Origin: an uncultured Pseudomonadales bacterium
Lineage (GTDB): Bacteria; Pseudomonadota; Gammaproteobacteria; Pseudomonadales; Azotimanducaceae
Assembly (NCBI GenBank): GCA_958296405.1
Contig: OY282519.1
Coordinates: forward strand, 852,132-916,131
DNA: 64,000 bases
Reading direction: 5' to 3'
Shown here one piece after another: positions 24,469 to 32,906 of this stretch. Under the pieces are notes generated by a model. That model searched no databases. It saw nothing but the letters and a program-made list of their open reading frames with translations, and was not told where the DNA came from. Numbering within the stretch: the first letter of the stretch is position 1; every line of letters starts with the position of its first letter. A program made the translations under genes and the position numbers.

Positions 24469-26333
24469 ACGCGATCTGCGGGTTCCATCTGCGCGAACCG
24501 GGTGAAGCGCACCGGTTGGACGCCATGCTGGCGGCGCTCGGCGACCCCGGGGAGGACGTTGCGCGGTGGACAGAAGGGGCGGTCGGCCTAGGGTGTCGGC
24601 GCCTTCCCGCTGCCGTCACCGGGGGAGACCGGGCCGAGCCTCCGCTGCACTTCGACCGTGACGCGGGCCTGGTCCTGGCCGCGGACGCCCGGCTCGACGA
24701 TCAGGGTGCGCTCTGCGCCACGCTCGGCGTGCCCCGCGCGGAACGCACCGGCCTGACGGACGGTGACCTGATCCTTCGGGCCTACACCCGCTGGGGGCAA
24801 AACTGCCCGAACCACCTGCTCGGCGATTACGCCTTTGCCGTGTGGGACGCGCGCAACCGTCTGCTGTTCTGCGCCCGGGACCCTGTCGGTGTCCGACCCT
24901 TCTACTACGCCCAGACGCAGAACCGCTTCATCTTCGCCAGCACGGTGGAAGCCGCCCTCGCCGCGCCGGGCGTCTCCGGGGATCTGGACGAAGCCGCGGT
25001 GGCGGCGTACTTGACCAGAATCGGTTTCCATTCGCCGGACCGCACGTTCTTCCAGGCATTGCGCAAGCTGCCTCCCGGCCATGCGCTCACGATCGCGGGC
25101 GGCACGACACGGCTGGACCGGCATTGGCGCCCGGAGCAGGCGCCGAAGGCTCGGCCGGCCACGGACGACGACTACGCGGAGGCGTTTCTGGACCTCTACT
25201 CGCGGGCGGTGAAGGATCGTCTGCGAGGCCCGGACCCTGTGGGCGTCCATCTGAGCGGCGGGCTGGATTCGTCCAGCGTCGCGGTGCTCGCGGCCCGCGA
25301 GCTGCGGCGCCAGGGACGTCCGTCGCCGCTCGCCTTCAGTTGGTTGCCGGAGCTTGGCGGCCAACCGCCCGGCGAGGGCCATGCGCCGGAATATGCCCTC
25401 ATCGACGCGGTATGCGAACAGGAAGGGCTGCAGGTCTTCCACCGGTCTCTCGGACCCCAGGACGTGATCGCCGTCCTCCGGCACGACGTGGCCTGCCCGG
25501 GCGTACACGTCCACCTGAACGAGGAAGTCGTGCAGCGTTGCGCCGCGGAACGAGGCGTGCGCGTGCTGCTGTCGGGGTGGGGCGGGGACGAGTGCGTTTC
25601 CTACAAGGGCCGCGGATACTACGAGCGCCTGCTGCTCCACGGGCATTGGGCGAGTCTCTGCGCCGAGTGGGGCGCCCGCGGCAAGGGTCCGCGCCGCTTC
25701 CTGGTGGAGGTGTTGCTGCCGCTCGCGCATCCGGACCTGCCCGGCAGCCTCCGCCGGCTGTGGCGGCGCAAGGAGCCGCGCCGCCGGCGCTGGCTCATCG
25801 ACCCGGCGTTCGCGCGGCGGGCGAAGCCCTTGCCCGAGCGGACTTTCCGGCGATTGAGCGTCCGGCACGCGCAACTGCGGCTGCTCCGGTCCGGGCATCT
25901 GGGCGAGCGTATGGAGGGTTGGGCCGCGAGCGGCGCGCGCCGCGGCATCGAGTACCGCTATCCGCTGCTGGACCGCCGGCTGCTGGAGTTCGCCCTGGGT
26001 CTGCCGCCCGGGCAGTTCCGGCGCGGCCGATGGGGACGCTGGCTGATGCGCCACGCTCTGGGCGCTTGCCATGCAGGGAGCTCCGAGGGCCCGGTGCTGC
26101 CGCCGGAGGTCTGCTGGAATCCGAGCAAGGCCGACCCGGCCCGGAGCGAACCGCTGCTCGACGCCTTCGCCGAGGCGCTGCCCGCACTCAGGCGGGAGAT
26201 CCTCACCCGCATGCCGTCGCGGGCGCGCTACGTGGACATGCCGCGCCTGCTAGACAGTCTGGACACGGACCGCTTCAGGGCGAAGCCGCGAATGACCCCG
26301 GTTCGCACTGCCTTGCAGCTTCTCGACTTCTGA
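24465..26333 (+). CDS. asparagine-synthetase-type lasso cyclase, copy 2
   Basis: 622 residues from ATG 24465 (MNAICGFHLREPGEA). It has the same layout as copy 1: LLGDYAFAVWDAR, CARDPVGVRPFYY, SGGLDSS at 264-270, LLSGWGGDECVSY and YRYPLLDRRLLEFALGLP. The N-terminal Cys is again at position 5. It is followed 17 bases later by a GT8 gene and then by precursor B, so this cyclase probably makes that peptide. It differs widely in sequence from copy 1, so the copies are old. Confidence 0.75.
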   Translation: MNAICGFHLREPGEAHRLDAMLAALGDPGEDVARWTEGAVGLGCRRLPAAVTGGDRAEPPLHFDRDAGLVLAADARLDDQGALCATLGVPRAERTGLTDGDLILRAYTRWGQNCPNHLLGDYAFAVWDARNRLLFCARDPVGVRPFYYAQTQNRFIFASTVEAALAAPGVSGDLDEAAVAAYLTRIGFHSPDRTFFQALRKLPPGHALTIAGGTTRLDRHWRPEQAPKARPATDDDYAEAFLDLYSRAVKDRLRGPDPVGVHLSGGLDSSSVAVLAARELRRQGRPSPLAFSWLPELGGQPPGEGHAPEYALIDAVCEQEGLQVFHRSLGPQDVIAVLRHDVACPGVHVHLNEEVVQRCAAERGVRVLLSGWGGDECVSYKGRGYYERLLLHGHWASLCAEWGARGKGPRRFLVEVLLPLAHPDLPGSLRRLWRRKEPRRRRWLIDPAFARRAKPLPERTFRRLSVRHAQLRLLRSGHLGERMEGWAASGARRGIEYRYPLLDRRLLEFALGLPPGQFRRGRWGRWLMRHALGACHAGSSEGPVLPPEVCWNPSKADPARSEPLLDAFAEALPALRREILTRMPSRARYVDMPRLLDSLDTDRFRAKPRMTPVRTALQLLDF

Positions 26334-26350
26334 GCGGGCGGGGGAGGCCC

Positions 26351-27271
26351 ATGCCGGCGCGCGATCCGGAAGCCTGCCTGTTCACGGTGGCCACGAAGCG
26401 CTTCGTTCCGGGCACGCTCGTGATGCTCGACACCTTCCTGGAACACCATCCCCGGTTCGGCGGCGACATCGTCATCGTCCACGACGGTTTGCCGGAGGCG
26501 CTCCGCCGCGCGCTCGCGGAGTCGTTCGGCCGCGTGCGGTTCGAGCTGGTCTCCGGCGAGCTTCGGGAGCGGCTGGAGCGTTTGGCGGCGCTTCCCGTGT
26601 TCCGCAACCGCTTGCCGAATTTCTACTTCCTGGAAGCGTTCCGCCTCGGTGGATACGGCAAGATGCTGTACTGCGACAGCGACCTGCTGTTCCGGGCGCC
26701 GGTCAGCGAGCTGTTCGACTCCGAGGAGGTCCTGCTTTGCTGCCGCGACCGGGTGTCCCTCCGCGCCGGAGAGGACAGCGGCGGCTCGCGGGAGGGGGCG
26801 CCGGCCCCCGTGGAGACCTTCAACGGCGGCTTCCTGATCATCGATGGGCAGCTTCGAGGAGGGCGCTGCTACGCGGACCTGCTGGCCATGCTGTCGCCGG
26901 AAACCTGGCTCGACACCGGCAGTCCGCACACCGACCAGCTCCTCCTGAACCGGTACTTCGCCGGCCGCCAGACGCTCGTCAGCTCGACGTACAACTACCT
27001 GCTCGGCTCGGCCAGGGCCATTCGCGCGCGGGAGGGCCTCGACGCCGAGAGCGCCAAGGTCCTGCATTTCAACTACCGCATCAAACCCTGGATGACGGAC
27101 GCCATGCTCCACTGGCTGCAAGGAGATCCCGCACGCGAGCCGCAGCCGGCCTTCAAGCTCTGGTACGATGCCTATGTGCGCTGCCTCGCGAGAGGCCATG
27201 TCCGCAGCGCGTGGCGGCGCCACAAAGGGATCGGGAACCGACATGCCGGAGATGGCCGGGGTCCCTTGTAA
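26351..27271 (+). CDS. GT8-type glycosyltransferase
   Basis: 306 residues from ATG 26351 with GGGGAGG at 26341-26347. The DxD is at 109-111 (CDSDLLF), followed by NGGFLIIDGQLRGGRCYADL, NRYFAGRQTL and HFNYRIKPW. The C-terminus (GIGNRHAGDGRGPL) is read from the start of the upstream region of precursor B; the TAA lies inside the GGGGT...ACCCC hairpin there. The homologous upstream region of precursor C (29704) lacks a GT8 gene. Confidence 0.8.
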   Translation: MPARDPEACLFTVATKRFVPGTLVMLDTFLEHHPRFGGDIVIVHDGLPEALRRALAESFGRVRFELVSGELRERLERLAALPVFRNRLPNFYFLEAFRLGGYGKMLYCDSDLLFRAPVSELFDSEEVLLCCRDRVSLRAGEDSGGSREGAPAPVETFNGGFLIIDGQLRGGRCYADLLAMLSPETWLDTGSPHTDQLLLNRYFAGRQTLVSSTYNYLLGSARAIRAREGLDAESAKVLHFNYRIKPWMTDAMLHWLQGDPAREPQPAFKLWYDAYVRCLARGHVRSAWRRHKGIGNRHAGDGRGPL

Positions 27272-27335
27272 ACCCCGCCGGGCACTGTGTCCGGCCGGCG
27301 GGAACCGGCTGCTCGTCGTCGCGGGACGCGCGGAG

Positions 27336-27365
27336 TTGTGCAGCCGCCTTGCAGGTGGAGATAAT
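27336..27365 (+). promoter_or_regulatory. possible promoter of precursor B
   Basis: TTGTGC at 27336 and GATAAT at 27360 with an 18-base spacer. The equivalent GATAAT is kept in the related region upstream of precursor C, which supports it. It predicts a leader of about 75 bases. Confidence 0.45.
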
Positions 27366-27445
27366 CGCCGTAGTTGCTGCACTCATCGTCTTGAAGCTGG
27401 CGGCAGGCGACAGCCCGATTTCCCATTCCCCATAGGAGCGAGGAC

Positions 27446-27648
27446 ATGAGCAATGAGACAGCCCCCCCCCCCCCCCCCCACACACCGCTCCACACGAGCC
27501 TGAAGCGGCGGTGACGCCGACGCCCAAGCGGCCTTGGGCCAAGCCGACCATCACCATCATGGGCGGCCCGATGATGGCTCGGGGCGGGAGCGTACACGAG
27601 GAATTTGCTAATGAGGGTGCCGATAACTACGTGGACATGACCTCCTGA
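27446..27648 (+). CDS. lasso-like RiPP precursor peptide B, out of frame at present
   Basis: ATG 27446 gives MSNETA and prolines, then hits TGA at 27512 because the C run is 18 long. A second ATG at 27453 also fails (TGA at 27501). With 19 C the first ATG reads through, and with 20 the second does. The restored peptide continues HEPEAAVTPTPKRPWAKPTI, TIMGGPMMARGGSVHEE and FANEGADNYVDMTS. It shares the KR-x-WAKPTI leader and a C-terminal Ser with Tyr nearby. An acidic residue lies 22 positions after the leader Trp, as in A and C, fitting a ring of 8 or 9. This appears to be a phase-off state; an assembly error in the run is possible. Confidence 0.65.
27462..27479. repeat. 18-base poly-C tract in precursor B leader
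   Basis: An uninterrupted C run coding for Pro in the N-terminal leader, directly after ATGAGACAG. Its length sets whether the core is translated. Confidence 0.85.
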
Positions 27649-27685
27649 TACTCCGCCGCAGGCGGTGTAATCCTGTGGCGGGCAG

Positions 27686-29572
27686 TCAGCAGCCATCGGT
27701 GCGGCGGATCCGCAATGCGCCGTTCACCGAGAAGCGGCCGGCGCCGAAGTCGTCAGGGTCGCCCTCCACCAGCGTGACCTCGTGGACGCAGCGGCTGGGG
27801 AACAGGACGATGCTGTTGTCCAACGGCTCGATTCGCGTGTGGGTACTCGCCACGTCGCCGTCGTGCAGCAGCAAATGCCCGCCGGAGAAAGACTTGGGCC
27901 GGCGATGCAGGTAGTAAACGTAGTTGATCGCCCGCGGCGCCAGGTCTGCGTCGTCGAAGTCGGTGTGGGCGGCGTAGAACTCCCCGGCCTGATAGGTCCT
28001 GACCTGCAACTCCACGCGGTATGCGCCCAAGCCGCCCGCCCGCAGCCGCGGCAGCGCTTTGGCCACGAGGCGGCGCAGCCTCGGCTCGAAACCAGGCCGC
28101 ACCGCGTCGACAATCCGGTCGTTGGCCTCCGAGTTGTTCCGCCCCTTTGGAGCAACATAGCCGGCGCCGACCCGCGCCGGCTGGTTGAAGTGCTCCCGGC
28201 CGGCCAGCAGCAAGGCCAGCAGCGCTTGGTGCTCATCCAGGGGCAGGAAGTTGCGCACCCGCACGAAAGGCGCCGGCCAAACGGCCTGCGCCGGCGGAGG
28301 CTCCGGCAGGTTCGCGCCGCCCAGGACGGCGCACAGCCAAGACGCCTTCGGGTGCCCGGGGCGCAGCTCGGCGACGCGGCGGCAGGCGTCGAGGGCGGCC
28401 TCTAGGCGCCCCTCGCCCCGATGCAGGTCGCCCAGCCGCAGCAGTGTCTCCGCGTCGTCCGGGCGGGCGGCGAGCCGGCGCCGCAGCGCCGCCTCGGCCT
28501 GCTCGAACAGGCCGCCCCTGTTCCGAAATGCGGCGGTCACCGCCCGACGCCGCGAAACGGCCGTTTCCGGCGCGCTTTCCCAAAGCCACTTCTCCTTGGC
28601 GGCGTTTTCCGGCGGTAGCGATGGCTGGTGTGTGCCGGCGTCCGACCGCAGGTGCTCCACGACGCGCTCCGCCAGCGCCTGGAGATGGAAGGACCGGGCG
28701 GGACGCCGGACGCGGAAGACGGACACCTGCGCCGCCATTCGATCGACGGTGCGAAAGTGCTCCTCCTGCTGCCCAAGGCCGTGCAGAAACCGCTTCCGGT
28801 AGGTGTGCCGCAGCAGGGCGCCGCGAGCCTGGGTCCAAGGCGCCGGCTGGATTTCGATGCCGGCCCGGTCGTGCGCCTCCAGCACGTAGACGGCCCGCAC
28901 GGCCAGCGGCTCGGCACCCAGCCGCGCCGCCGGCAGCAGGCGCTTCTCTCTCTTCCCATGCGCTTTCTCAAGCGTCCGCGGGAGCAGGCCCAAGGCCTCT
29001 AGGGAGTCGCCCCGCAATCGTGTGCGAGTGGAGGCGGGCAACGCCAGGAAGCGGCCGTCGGCGTTCGCCTCGACGCCGGTGAGGTCGTCGCTCAGCAAGG
29101 CGCAGCCGCGCTCGGCCAGCGCACTGGCCAGGGACGACTTGCCGGCGCCCTTGAAGCCCACGAACAGCGCCGCGCCGATTTCGGCCTCGACCGCGCTGGC
29201 GTGGAGGGTGGTCAGGCCGCGTTGCTGCAGCAGCGCGCCGAACGGCGGGCCAATCAGGAACGCCCCCATGTCCCGTTCATCGCCGCCGAGCGGCTCGACC
29301 AGAACGTCGCATCCGTCCGTGACCAGATAGCGGGCCACTGCGTCGACCGTCATCAGAAAGGCGCCCGGCGCGGCCTCCCATCGGTAGCGCTTCCCGATGG
29401 GGTTCGGGAGCTGCGCCGGCGTCGCGCCGATGCGCACGGTGACGTCCGCGCCCGCCCGCTTCTCCGCGCCCCCGCGCTCCGCCGCCGAACGCCCCTCGTC
29501 CAGGGGCGGCGCGGAACGAAAGGGCAGCGCGAGGGCGGAGCGGATGCGCAGCCCGTAGGCGGTGTAGTCCAT
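27686..29572 (-). CDS. HPr-kinase-like domain fused to TPR and 2OG-Fe(II) oxygenase
   Basis: 628 residues from ATG 29572. Residues 1-310 are HprK-like: TTLHASAV (121-128), Walker A GFKGAGKSS (139-147) and LLSDDL (159-164), as in the kinases that phosphorylate the C-terminal Ser of paeninodin-type lasso peptides. Residues 345-420 are TPR-like. Residues 432-628 are a prolyl-hydroxylase-type oxygenase with HTD (536-538), His597 and Arg613. The frame has no break. It is the only intact kinase here, beside three dead fragments, and lies between precursors B and C. It probably phosphorylates and hydroxylates the same peptides (inferred). I know of no such fusion. Confidence 0.75.
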   Translation of the reverse strand: MDYTAYGLRIRSALALPFRSAPPLDEGRSAAERGGAEKRAGADVTVRIGATPAQLPNPIGKRYRWEAAPGAFLMTVDAVARYLVTDGCDVLVEPLGGDERDMGAFLIGPPFGALLQQRGLTTLHASAVEAEIGAALFVGFKGAGKSSLASALAERGCALLSDDLTGVEANADGRFLALPASTRTRLRGDSLEALGLLPRTLEKAHGKREKRLLPAARLGAEPLAVRAVYVLEAHDRAGIEIQPAPWTQARGALLRHTYRKRFLHGLGQQEEHFRTVDRMAAQVSVFRVRRPARSFHLQALAERVVEHLRSDAGTHQPSLPPENAAKEKWLWESAPETAVSRRRAVTAAFRNRGGLFEQAEAALRRRLAARPDDAETLLRLGDLHRGEGRLEAALDACRRVAELRPGHPKASWLCAVLGGANLPEPPPAQAVWPAPFVRVRNFLPLDEHQALLALLLAGREHFNQPARVGAGYVAPKGRNNSEANDRIVDAVRPGFEPRLRRLVAKALPRLRAGGLGAYRVELQVRTYQAGEFYAAHTDFDDADLAPRAINYVYYLHRRPKSFSGGHLLLHDGDVASTHTRIEPLDNSIVLFPSRCVHEVTLVEGDPDDFGAGRFSVNGALRIRRTDGC

Positions 29573-29770
29573 CTGCAATTGGTCCGTTCAGGCTTGGGCG
29601 TGAACCGCCCCGGGGGTTACCGGAGACTACACTTGTCGAGTCTTCGGGAGGAAGGGGCAGGTGAACTCATCGACAAGATACTCCCCGGAAGTCCGGGACC
29701 GAGCATGGCCGGGGTCCCTTGCTAACCCCGCCGGGCGCCGTGTCCGATCGGCGGGAACCGGTTCACAGTC

Positions 29771-29798
29771 TTGAAAGCATCGCCGTCGTCGGGATAAT
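29771..29798 (+). promoter_or_regulatory. promoter of precursor C
   Basis: TTGAAA at 29771 and GATAAT at 29793 with a 16-base spacer, about 60 bases before the ATG. The opposite-strand kinase gene starts at 29572, so this lies in a divergent region. Confidence 0.5.
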
Positions 29799-29856
29799 TG
29801 CCGTCTTGAAGCCGCAGGCGACGGTGCGATTTTCCATTCCCCACAGGAACGAGAGC

Positions 29857-30052
29857 ATGAGCAATGAGACAACCCCCCCCCCCCCCCCCCCCCCGGGACG
29901 AGCCTGAAGCGGCGGTGGCGCCGACGCCCAAGCGGCTTTGGGCCAAGCCGACCATCACCATCATGGGCGGCCCGAGGATGGCTCGGAGCGCGCCCCAGCA
30001 CCTTGACCGTGCTAACGAAAGCGGCGATAACTACGTAGATATGACCTCCTGA
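29857..30052 (+). CDS. lasso-like RiPP precursor peptide C
   Basis: ATG 29857 (MSNETT) is best placed behind AGGAAC but, with 22 C, hits TGA at 29905. The second ATG at 29864 (MRQ, then prolines) is in frame, giving 62 residues. With 21 C the first start would be in frame. The rest is RDEPEAAVAPTPKRLWAKPT, ITIMGGPRMARSAPQHLDR, ANESGDNYVDMTS. It shares leader and tail with precursor B, while the ring region differs (ARSAPQHLD against ARGGSVHEE), with the acidic residue in the same column. The operon continues with a sulfotransferase and GT8. Ring size and cleavage site are inferred. Confidence 0.7.
29873..29894. repeat. 22-base poly-C tract in precursor C leader
   Basis: An uninterrupted C run after ATGAGACAA. 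21 C favours start 1, 22 C start 2, and 23 C neither. Confidence 0.85.
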
Positions 30053-30075
30053 CACTTCGCCCGCTGTCTCCTCCC

Positions 30076-30954
30076 ATGCGCGCGGCAGGGGTCGAGCGCT
30101 TCGCGTACGGCGTCGACCACGACCTGGAGGGCCTCGTCGACACGCACCTGTTCGGCATCTGTCCGAACAACAGCGGCTCCACCTTCCTGATGCAGGCCCT
30201 GGCCACCTCCCGGGCAACCTGGAACCTCCCGAAGGAAGGGCAGGGCGTGCTGGGCTTCCGCGGGCCGGCCTCCGGCAAGGCGTCCTCCGTCGCCGGTCTC
30301 CCCAGAACCGGCTTGTTCTGGGCGTACAGGCAACAGTGGATCGACGTCTACACCGACCCTCGTCACTACGATTGGCCGCGCATACGCAAGGCTTGGTACT
30401 TCCTGGCTTTCGCCCGCGACTCCGGGGCGTCGGTGTTCTACACCAAGTCTCCGCCGCACCTGCTCATCGTGAACCAGTTGGTCCGGCACTTCCGCAACCC
30501 GAAGTTCCTGTTCATGGTGCGCAATCCCTACGCGGTCTGCGAGGGCATCTGCCGGAGCTTCGTTCCCAGGCCGGCGGCAATCGCGGCCCGGGCGGGCGAG
30601 GGCGTAAATCCGCTGGAAGCGGCCGCGACCCACGTCGTCAACTGTCTGGAATGGCAGCGCCGCAACCTCGAGACGCACGGGAACCGCGGCGCGTTCTTCA
30701 CCTACGAGGCCATGTGCGCCGAGCCCGAGCGGGTGGCGGGGGAGATCCGCGCACTGGTCCCGGCGATCGGCGACCTGAATCTGCGCCAACGCCTGCCGGT
30801 GAAGCGTCAACACCACGAAATGCTCACCGACATGAACGCGCGGCAGATCGCACGCCTGGACGCGGAGCAGATCGCCACGCTCAACCGCGTGTTCCGGGCG
30901 CATCGGGACACGCTCGACTACTTCGGCTATAACCTCATGGAAGCGACCCGTTGA
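30076..30954 (+). CDS. PAPS-dependent sulfotransferase
   Basis: 292 residues from ATG 30076, 24 bases after precursor C. Phosphosulfate loop PNNSGSTFLMQ at about 34-44 and 3'-phosphate site MVRNPYAVCEGICR. It is more divergent than the minus-strand pair at 14388/16574 but colinear. The TGA overlaps a TTG start of the GT8 gene. Its immediate position makes precursor C the likely substrate. Confidence 0.8.
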   Translation: MRAAGVERFAYGVDHDLEGLVDTHLFGICPNNSGSTFLMQALATSRATWNLPKEGQGVLGFRGPASGKASSVAGLPRTGLFWAYRQQWIDVYTDPRHYDWPRIRKAWYFLAFARDSGASVFYTKSPPHLLIVNQLVRHFRNPKFLFMVRNPYAVCEGICRSFVPRPAAIAARAGEGVNPLEAAATHVVNCLEWQRRNLETHGNRGAFFTYEAMCAEPERVAGEIRALVPAIGDLNLRQRLPVKRQHHEMLTDMNARQIARLDAEQIATLNRVFRAHRDTLDYFGYNLMEATR

Positions 30955-31916
30955 CGCCGCGGCACGGGAAGATCTGCCTGGCCACGGCGACCACGGAGCG
31001 CTTCGTGCCCGGCACCCTGGTGACGGTCGGCACCTTCCTGAAGCACCACCCCCGCTTCAACGGCGATGTCGTCGTCATCCACGACGGCCTGACCGAGGCG
31101 AAGCGCGAAATGCTCGCTGCGGCGTTCGACGGCGTGCGATTCGCATCGGTCGCGCCCGAGCTGCGGGACCGGGCGGTACGCCTCGCCGCCGCACTTCCGC
31201 ATCGTCGGATCACCCCGGCGCAGTTCTACATGCTTGACGCGTTTCGGCTTGCCGGCTACCGCAAGGTGCTGGTTTGCGACAGCGACCTCCTGTTCCGCGC
31301 ACCGATCGGGGAACTGTTTGACTCCACCGCGGCGCTGCTTTGCTGCGCCGAGCGGGCATCGCTGTTCGGCCGGCGGCTGGACGCCGCCACTTTCCTGCCG
31401 CTCAGGACGCCGGATCGTTCGGGGCCGCTCGGTCAAGGGCGCCAGGGAGGCGATCCTCCGCCGGGCAAGCGCACGGTGGTGGAGAGCGCTTTCAACAGCG
31501 GCTTCCTGCTCGTCGATGAACGTCTCACGGGAGGGTCCGTGTACTCGGACCTCCTGGCCGGGGTGTCGCCGGAGAGCTTGCGGGACGTCAGATGCCGGAT
31601 CGGCGACCAGCCCCTTCTGAACCGGTACTTCACCGGGCGACAGACGATGATCAGCTCGACCTACAACTTCCTGATTCCCCATGCGGCGCAGATCCGGGCA
31701 CGAGAGGGCCTGGACGTGGGCGACGCCAAAGTGCTGCACTTCAAGGCGCCCATCAAGCCCTGGATGCTGGACGCCATGCTCGACAAGGTGGACGGGCGCT
31801 CCGGGTACAAGCTGGCGCCCCACTTCAAGCTCTGGTACGGCGCCTACCTGGACTGCATAGCGGACGCGCACCTGCGAAACCGGCACGAGGGTTGGACCGG
31901 GAGAGGCGCGGGATGA
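30951..31916 (+). CDS. GT8-type glycosyltransferase
   Basis: 321 residues from TTG 30951 (TTGA overlap with the sulfotransferase). It has CLATATTERFVPGTLVTVGT, CDSDLLFRAP, SAFNSGFLLVDERL, NRYFTGRQTM and HFKAPIKPW. An extra loop of about 20 residues (DRSGPLGQGRQGGDPPPGKR) precedes the NSGF motif. The TGA overlaps the ATG of a dead kinase gene, so the ancestral order was precursor, sulfotransferase, GT8, kinase. Confidence 0.8.
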   Translation: MTPRHGKICLATATTERFVPGTLVTVGTFLKHHPRFNGDVVVIHDGLTEAKREMLAAAFDGVRFASVAPELRDRAVRLAAALPHRRITPAQFYMLDAFRLAGYRKVLVCDSDLLFRAPIGELFDSTAALLCCAERASLFGRRLDAATFLPLRTPDRSGPLGQGRQGGDPPPGKRTVVESAFNSGFLLVDERLTGGSVYSDLLAGVSPESLRDVRCRIGDQPLLNRYFTGRQTMISSTYNFLIPHAAQIRAREGLDVGDAKVLHFKAPIKPWMLDAMLDKVDGRSGYKLAPHFKLWYGAYLDCIADAHLRNRHEGWTGRGAG

Positions 31917-32030
31917 ACCGCGGCGACGTCGAGACCGAAGCCAGCGTGGTACTGTTCGCGGGTCGATTCGAGCAGCGGCAAGTCGACGCTGCTCGCAGCG
32001 CTCGTCGAGCGCGGGTACTCACGGCTCGGG
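31913..32030 (+). pseudogene. N-terminal fragment of an HPr-kinase-like gene
   Basis: Starts ATG 31913 (MNRGDVETEASVVLFAG) in an ATGA overlap with GT8. After a frameshift it reads VDSSSGKSTLLAALVERGYS, a Walker A loop. The rest is replaced by the hydroxylase upstream region. Confidence 0.65.
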
Positions 32031-32067
32031 CCGTGGGCTGGCTCCAGACCGCCAGAGTGACGATGGC

Positions 32068-32799
32068 TTGCAGTGGCAGGCGATAGTGTCGGCAGCGTCA
32101 AAGTCAATCACCTACGGAACCGCTCCGGCGCTGCCACGGGTCGAGAAGCCGGCCCTGGTGCGCTGTCTCGGTGCCGTGGACGTCGAAGCGCTGCGGGCGC
32201 GGGTCGGGCGGCTGTCGGAGAAGGTGTGGCGGCAGGAAGACGCCGCCAAGGAGAACGACTACTTCTGCTTCGCCCACACCCGACACATCGTGTTCCGGTT
32301 CATCGAAGGCAACCGGACGCCGCTGCGCTACTACTCGAATCCGATATGGACGGTCTGGCAGCGGCTGCTGCTGCCGGTGATGGCGCAGGCAGCGGCACCT
32401 TGTGGCTACGCCCAGCCGGTCTACCCCAAGGCGATGCTGGCGAGGCTCGCGGCCGGGTACGGCATCGACCAGCACATGGACGGCGAGGGCTCGCACCCGT
32501 TGACGCATCGCATCCACGTGCCGCTGCAGACCAATCCGCGGACGACGCTGACGGTGGACGGCGCCGAATTCCATCTGGAGGCCGGCTACGCCTTCGAGGT
32601 CAACAACCTCCTGCCGCACAGTGCGTTCAACGGCGGCGAGGAGGATCGCATCCACTTCGTCTTCGAGGTGTTCGAGGGCGCCGGCCACCGGAGAGGCCCG
32701 GGAGCTGGCCGGGCACCCGGCCGGGGGAGGCAGGCGCCCGGCGCGATCGGCAGCGGCTCCGTCCCGCGGGCGAGCGCCGGCCTTGGTCAAGGTCTATGA
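32068..32799 (+). CDS. aspartyl/asparaginyl beta-hydroxylase-like 2OG oxygenase
   Basis: About 243 residues; the start is uncertain (TTG 32068 used, GTG 32086 possible, no clear ribosome binding site). Motifs are HMDGEGSHPLTHRIHVPLQT (His-x-Asp), FHLEAGYAFEVNNLLPHSAF with the distal His, and NGGEEDRIHFVFEVFE with the 2OG Arg. The last 30 residues are low-complexity and may lie past the original end. The family hydroxylates Asp/Asn side chains or small molecules; with RiPP neighbours, an Asp or Asn of the core is a reasonable guess. A deleted copy is at 24061. Confidence 0.65.
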   Translation: MQWQAIVSAASKSITYGTAPALPRVEKPALVRCLGAVDVEALRARVGRLSEKVWRQEDAAKENDYFCFAHTRHIVFRFIEGNRTPLRYYSNPIWTVWQRLLLPVMAQAAAPCGYAQPVYPKAMLARLAAGYGIDQHMDGEGSHPLTHRIHVPLQTNPRTTLTVDGAEFHLEAGYAFEVNNLLPHSAFNGGEEDRIHFVFEVFEGAGHRRGPGAGRAPGRGRQAPGAIGSGSVPRASAGLGQGL

Positions 32800-32906
32800 C
32801 GCATGCCTCCACGCCCGGGACGGCACGGCGCTGTTCTCCGGCCCGGCCGCCCGGTCTGCTACAGTGTCCCGCGACGGGCAGGCGGGACGCTGCGGGGAAG
32901 GAAAGG

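Noticed and set aside
24842-27271. An 809-codon plus-strand frame covering cyclase 2 and GT8
   Set aside because: Only its last 306 codons are a real protein (GT8). The first part is out of frame with the cyclase and shows no family; it is an open shadow frame.
27446-30052. Double-glycine (IMGG) leader cleavage in precursors B and C
   Set aside because: GG follows WAKPTITIM in both, but A and D lack it and no C39 peptidase or ABC transporter is in the window. The lasso reading explains all four better, though this is not excluded.
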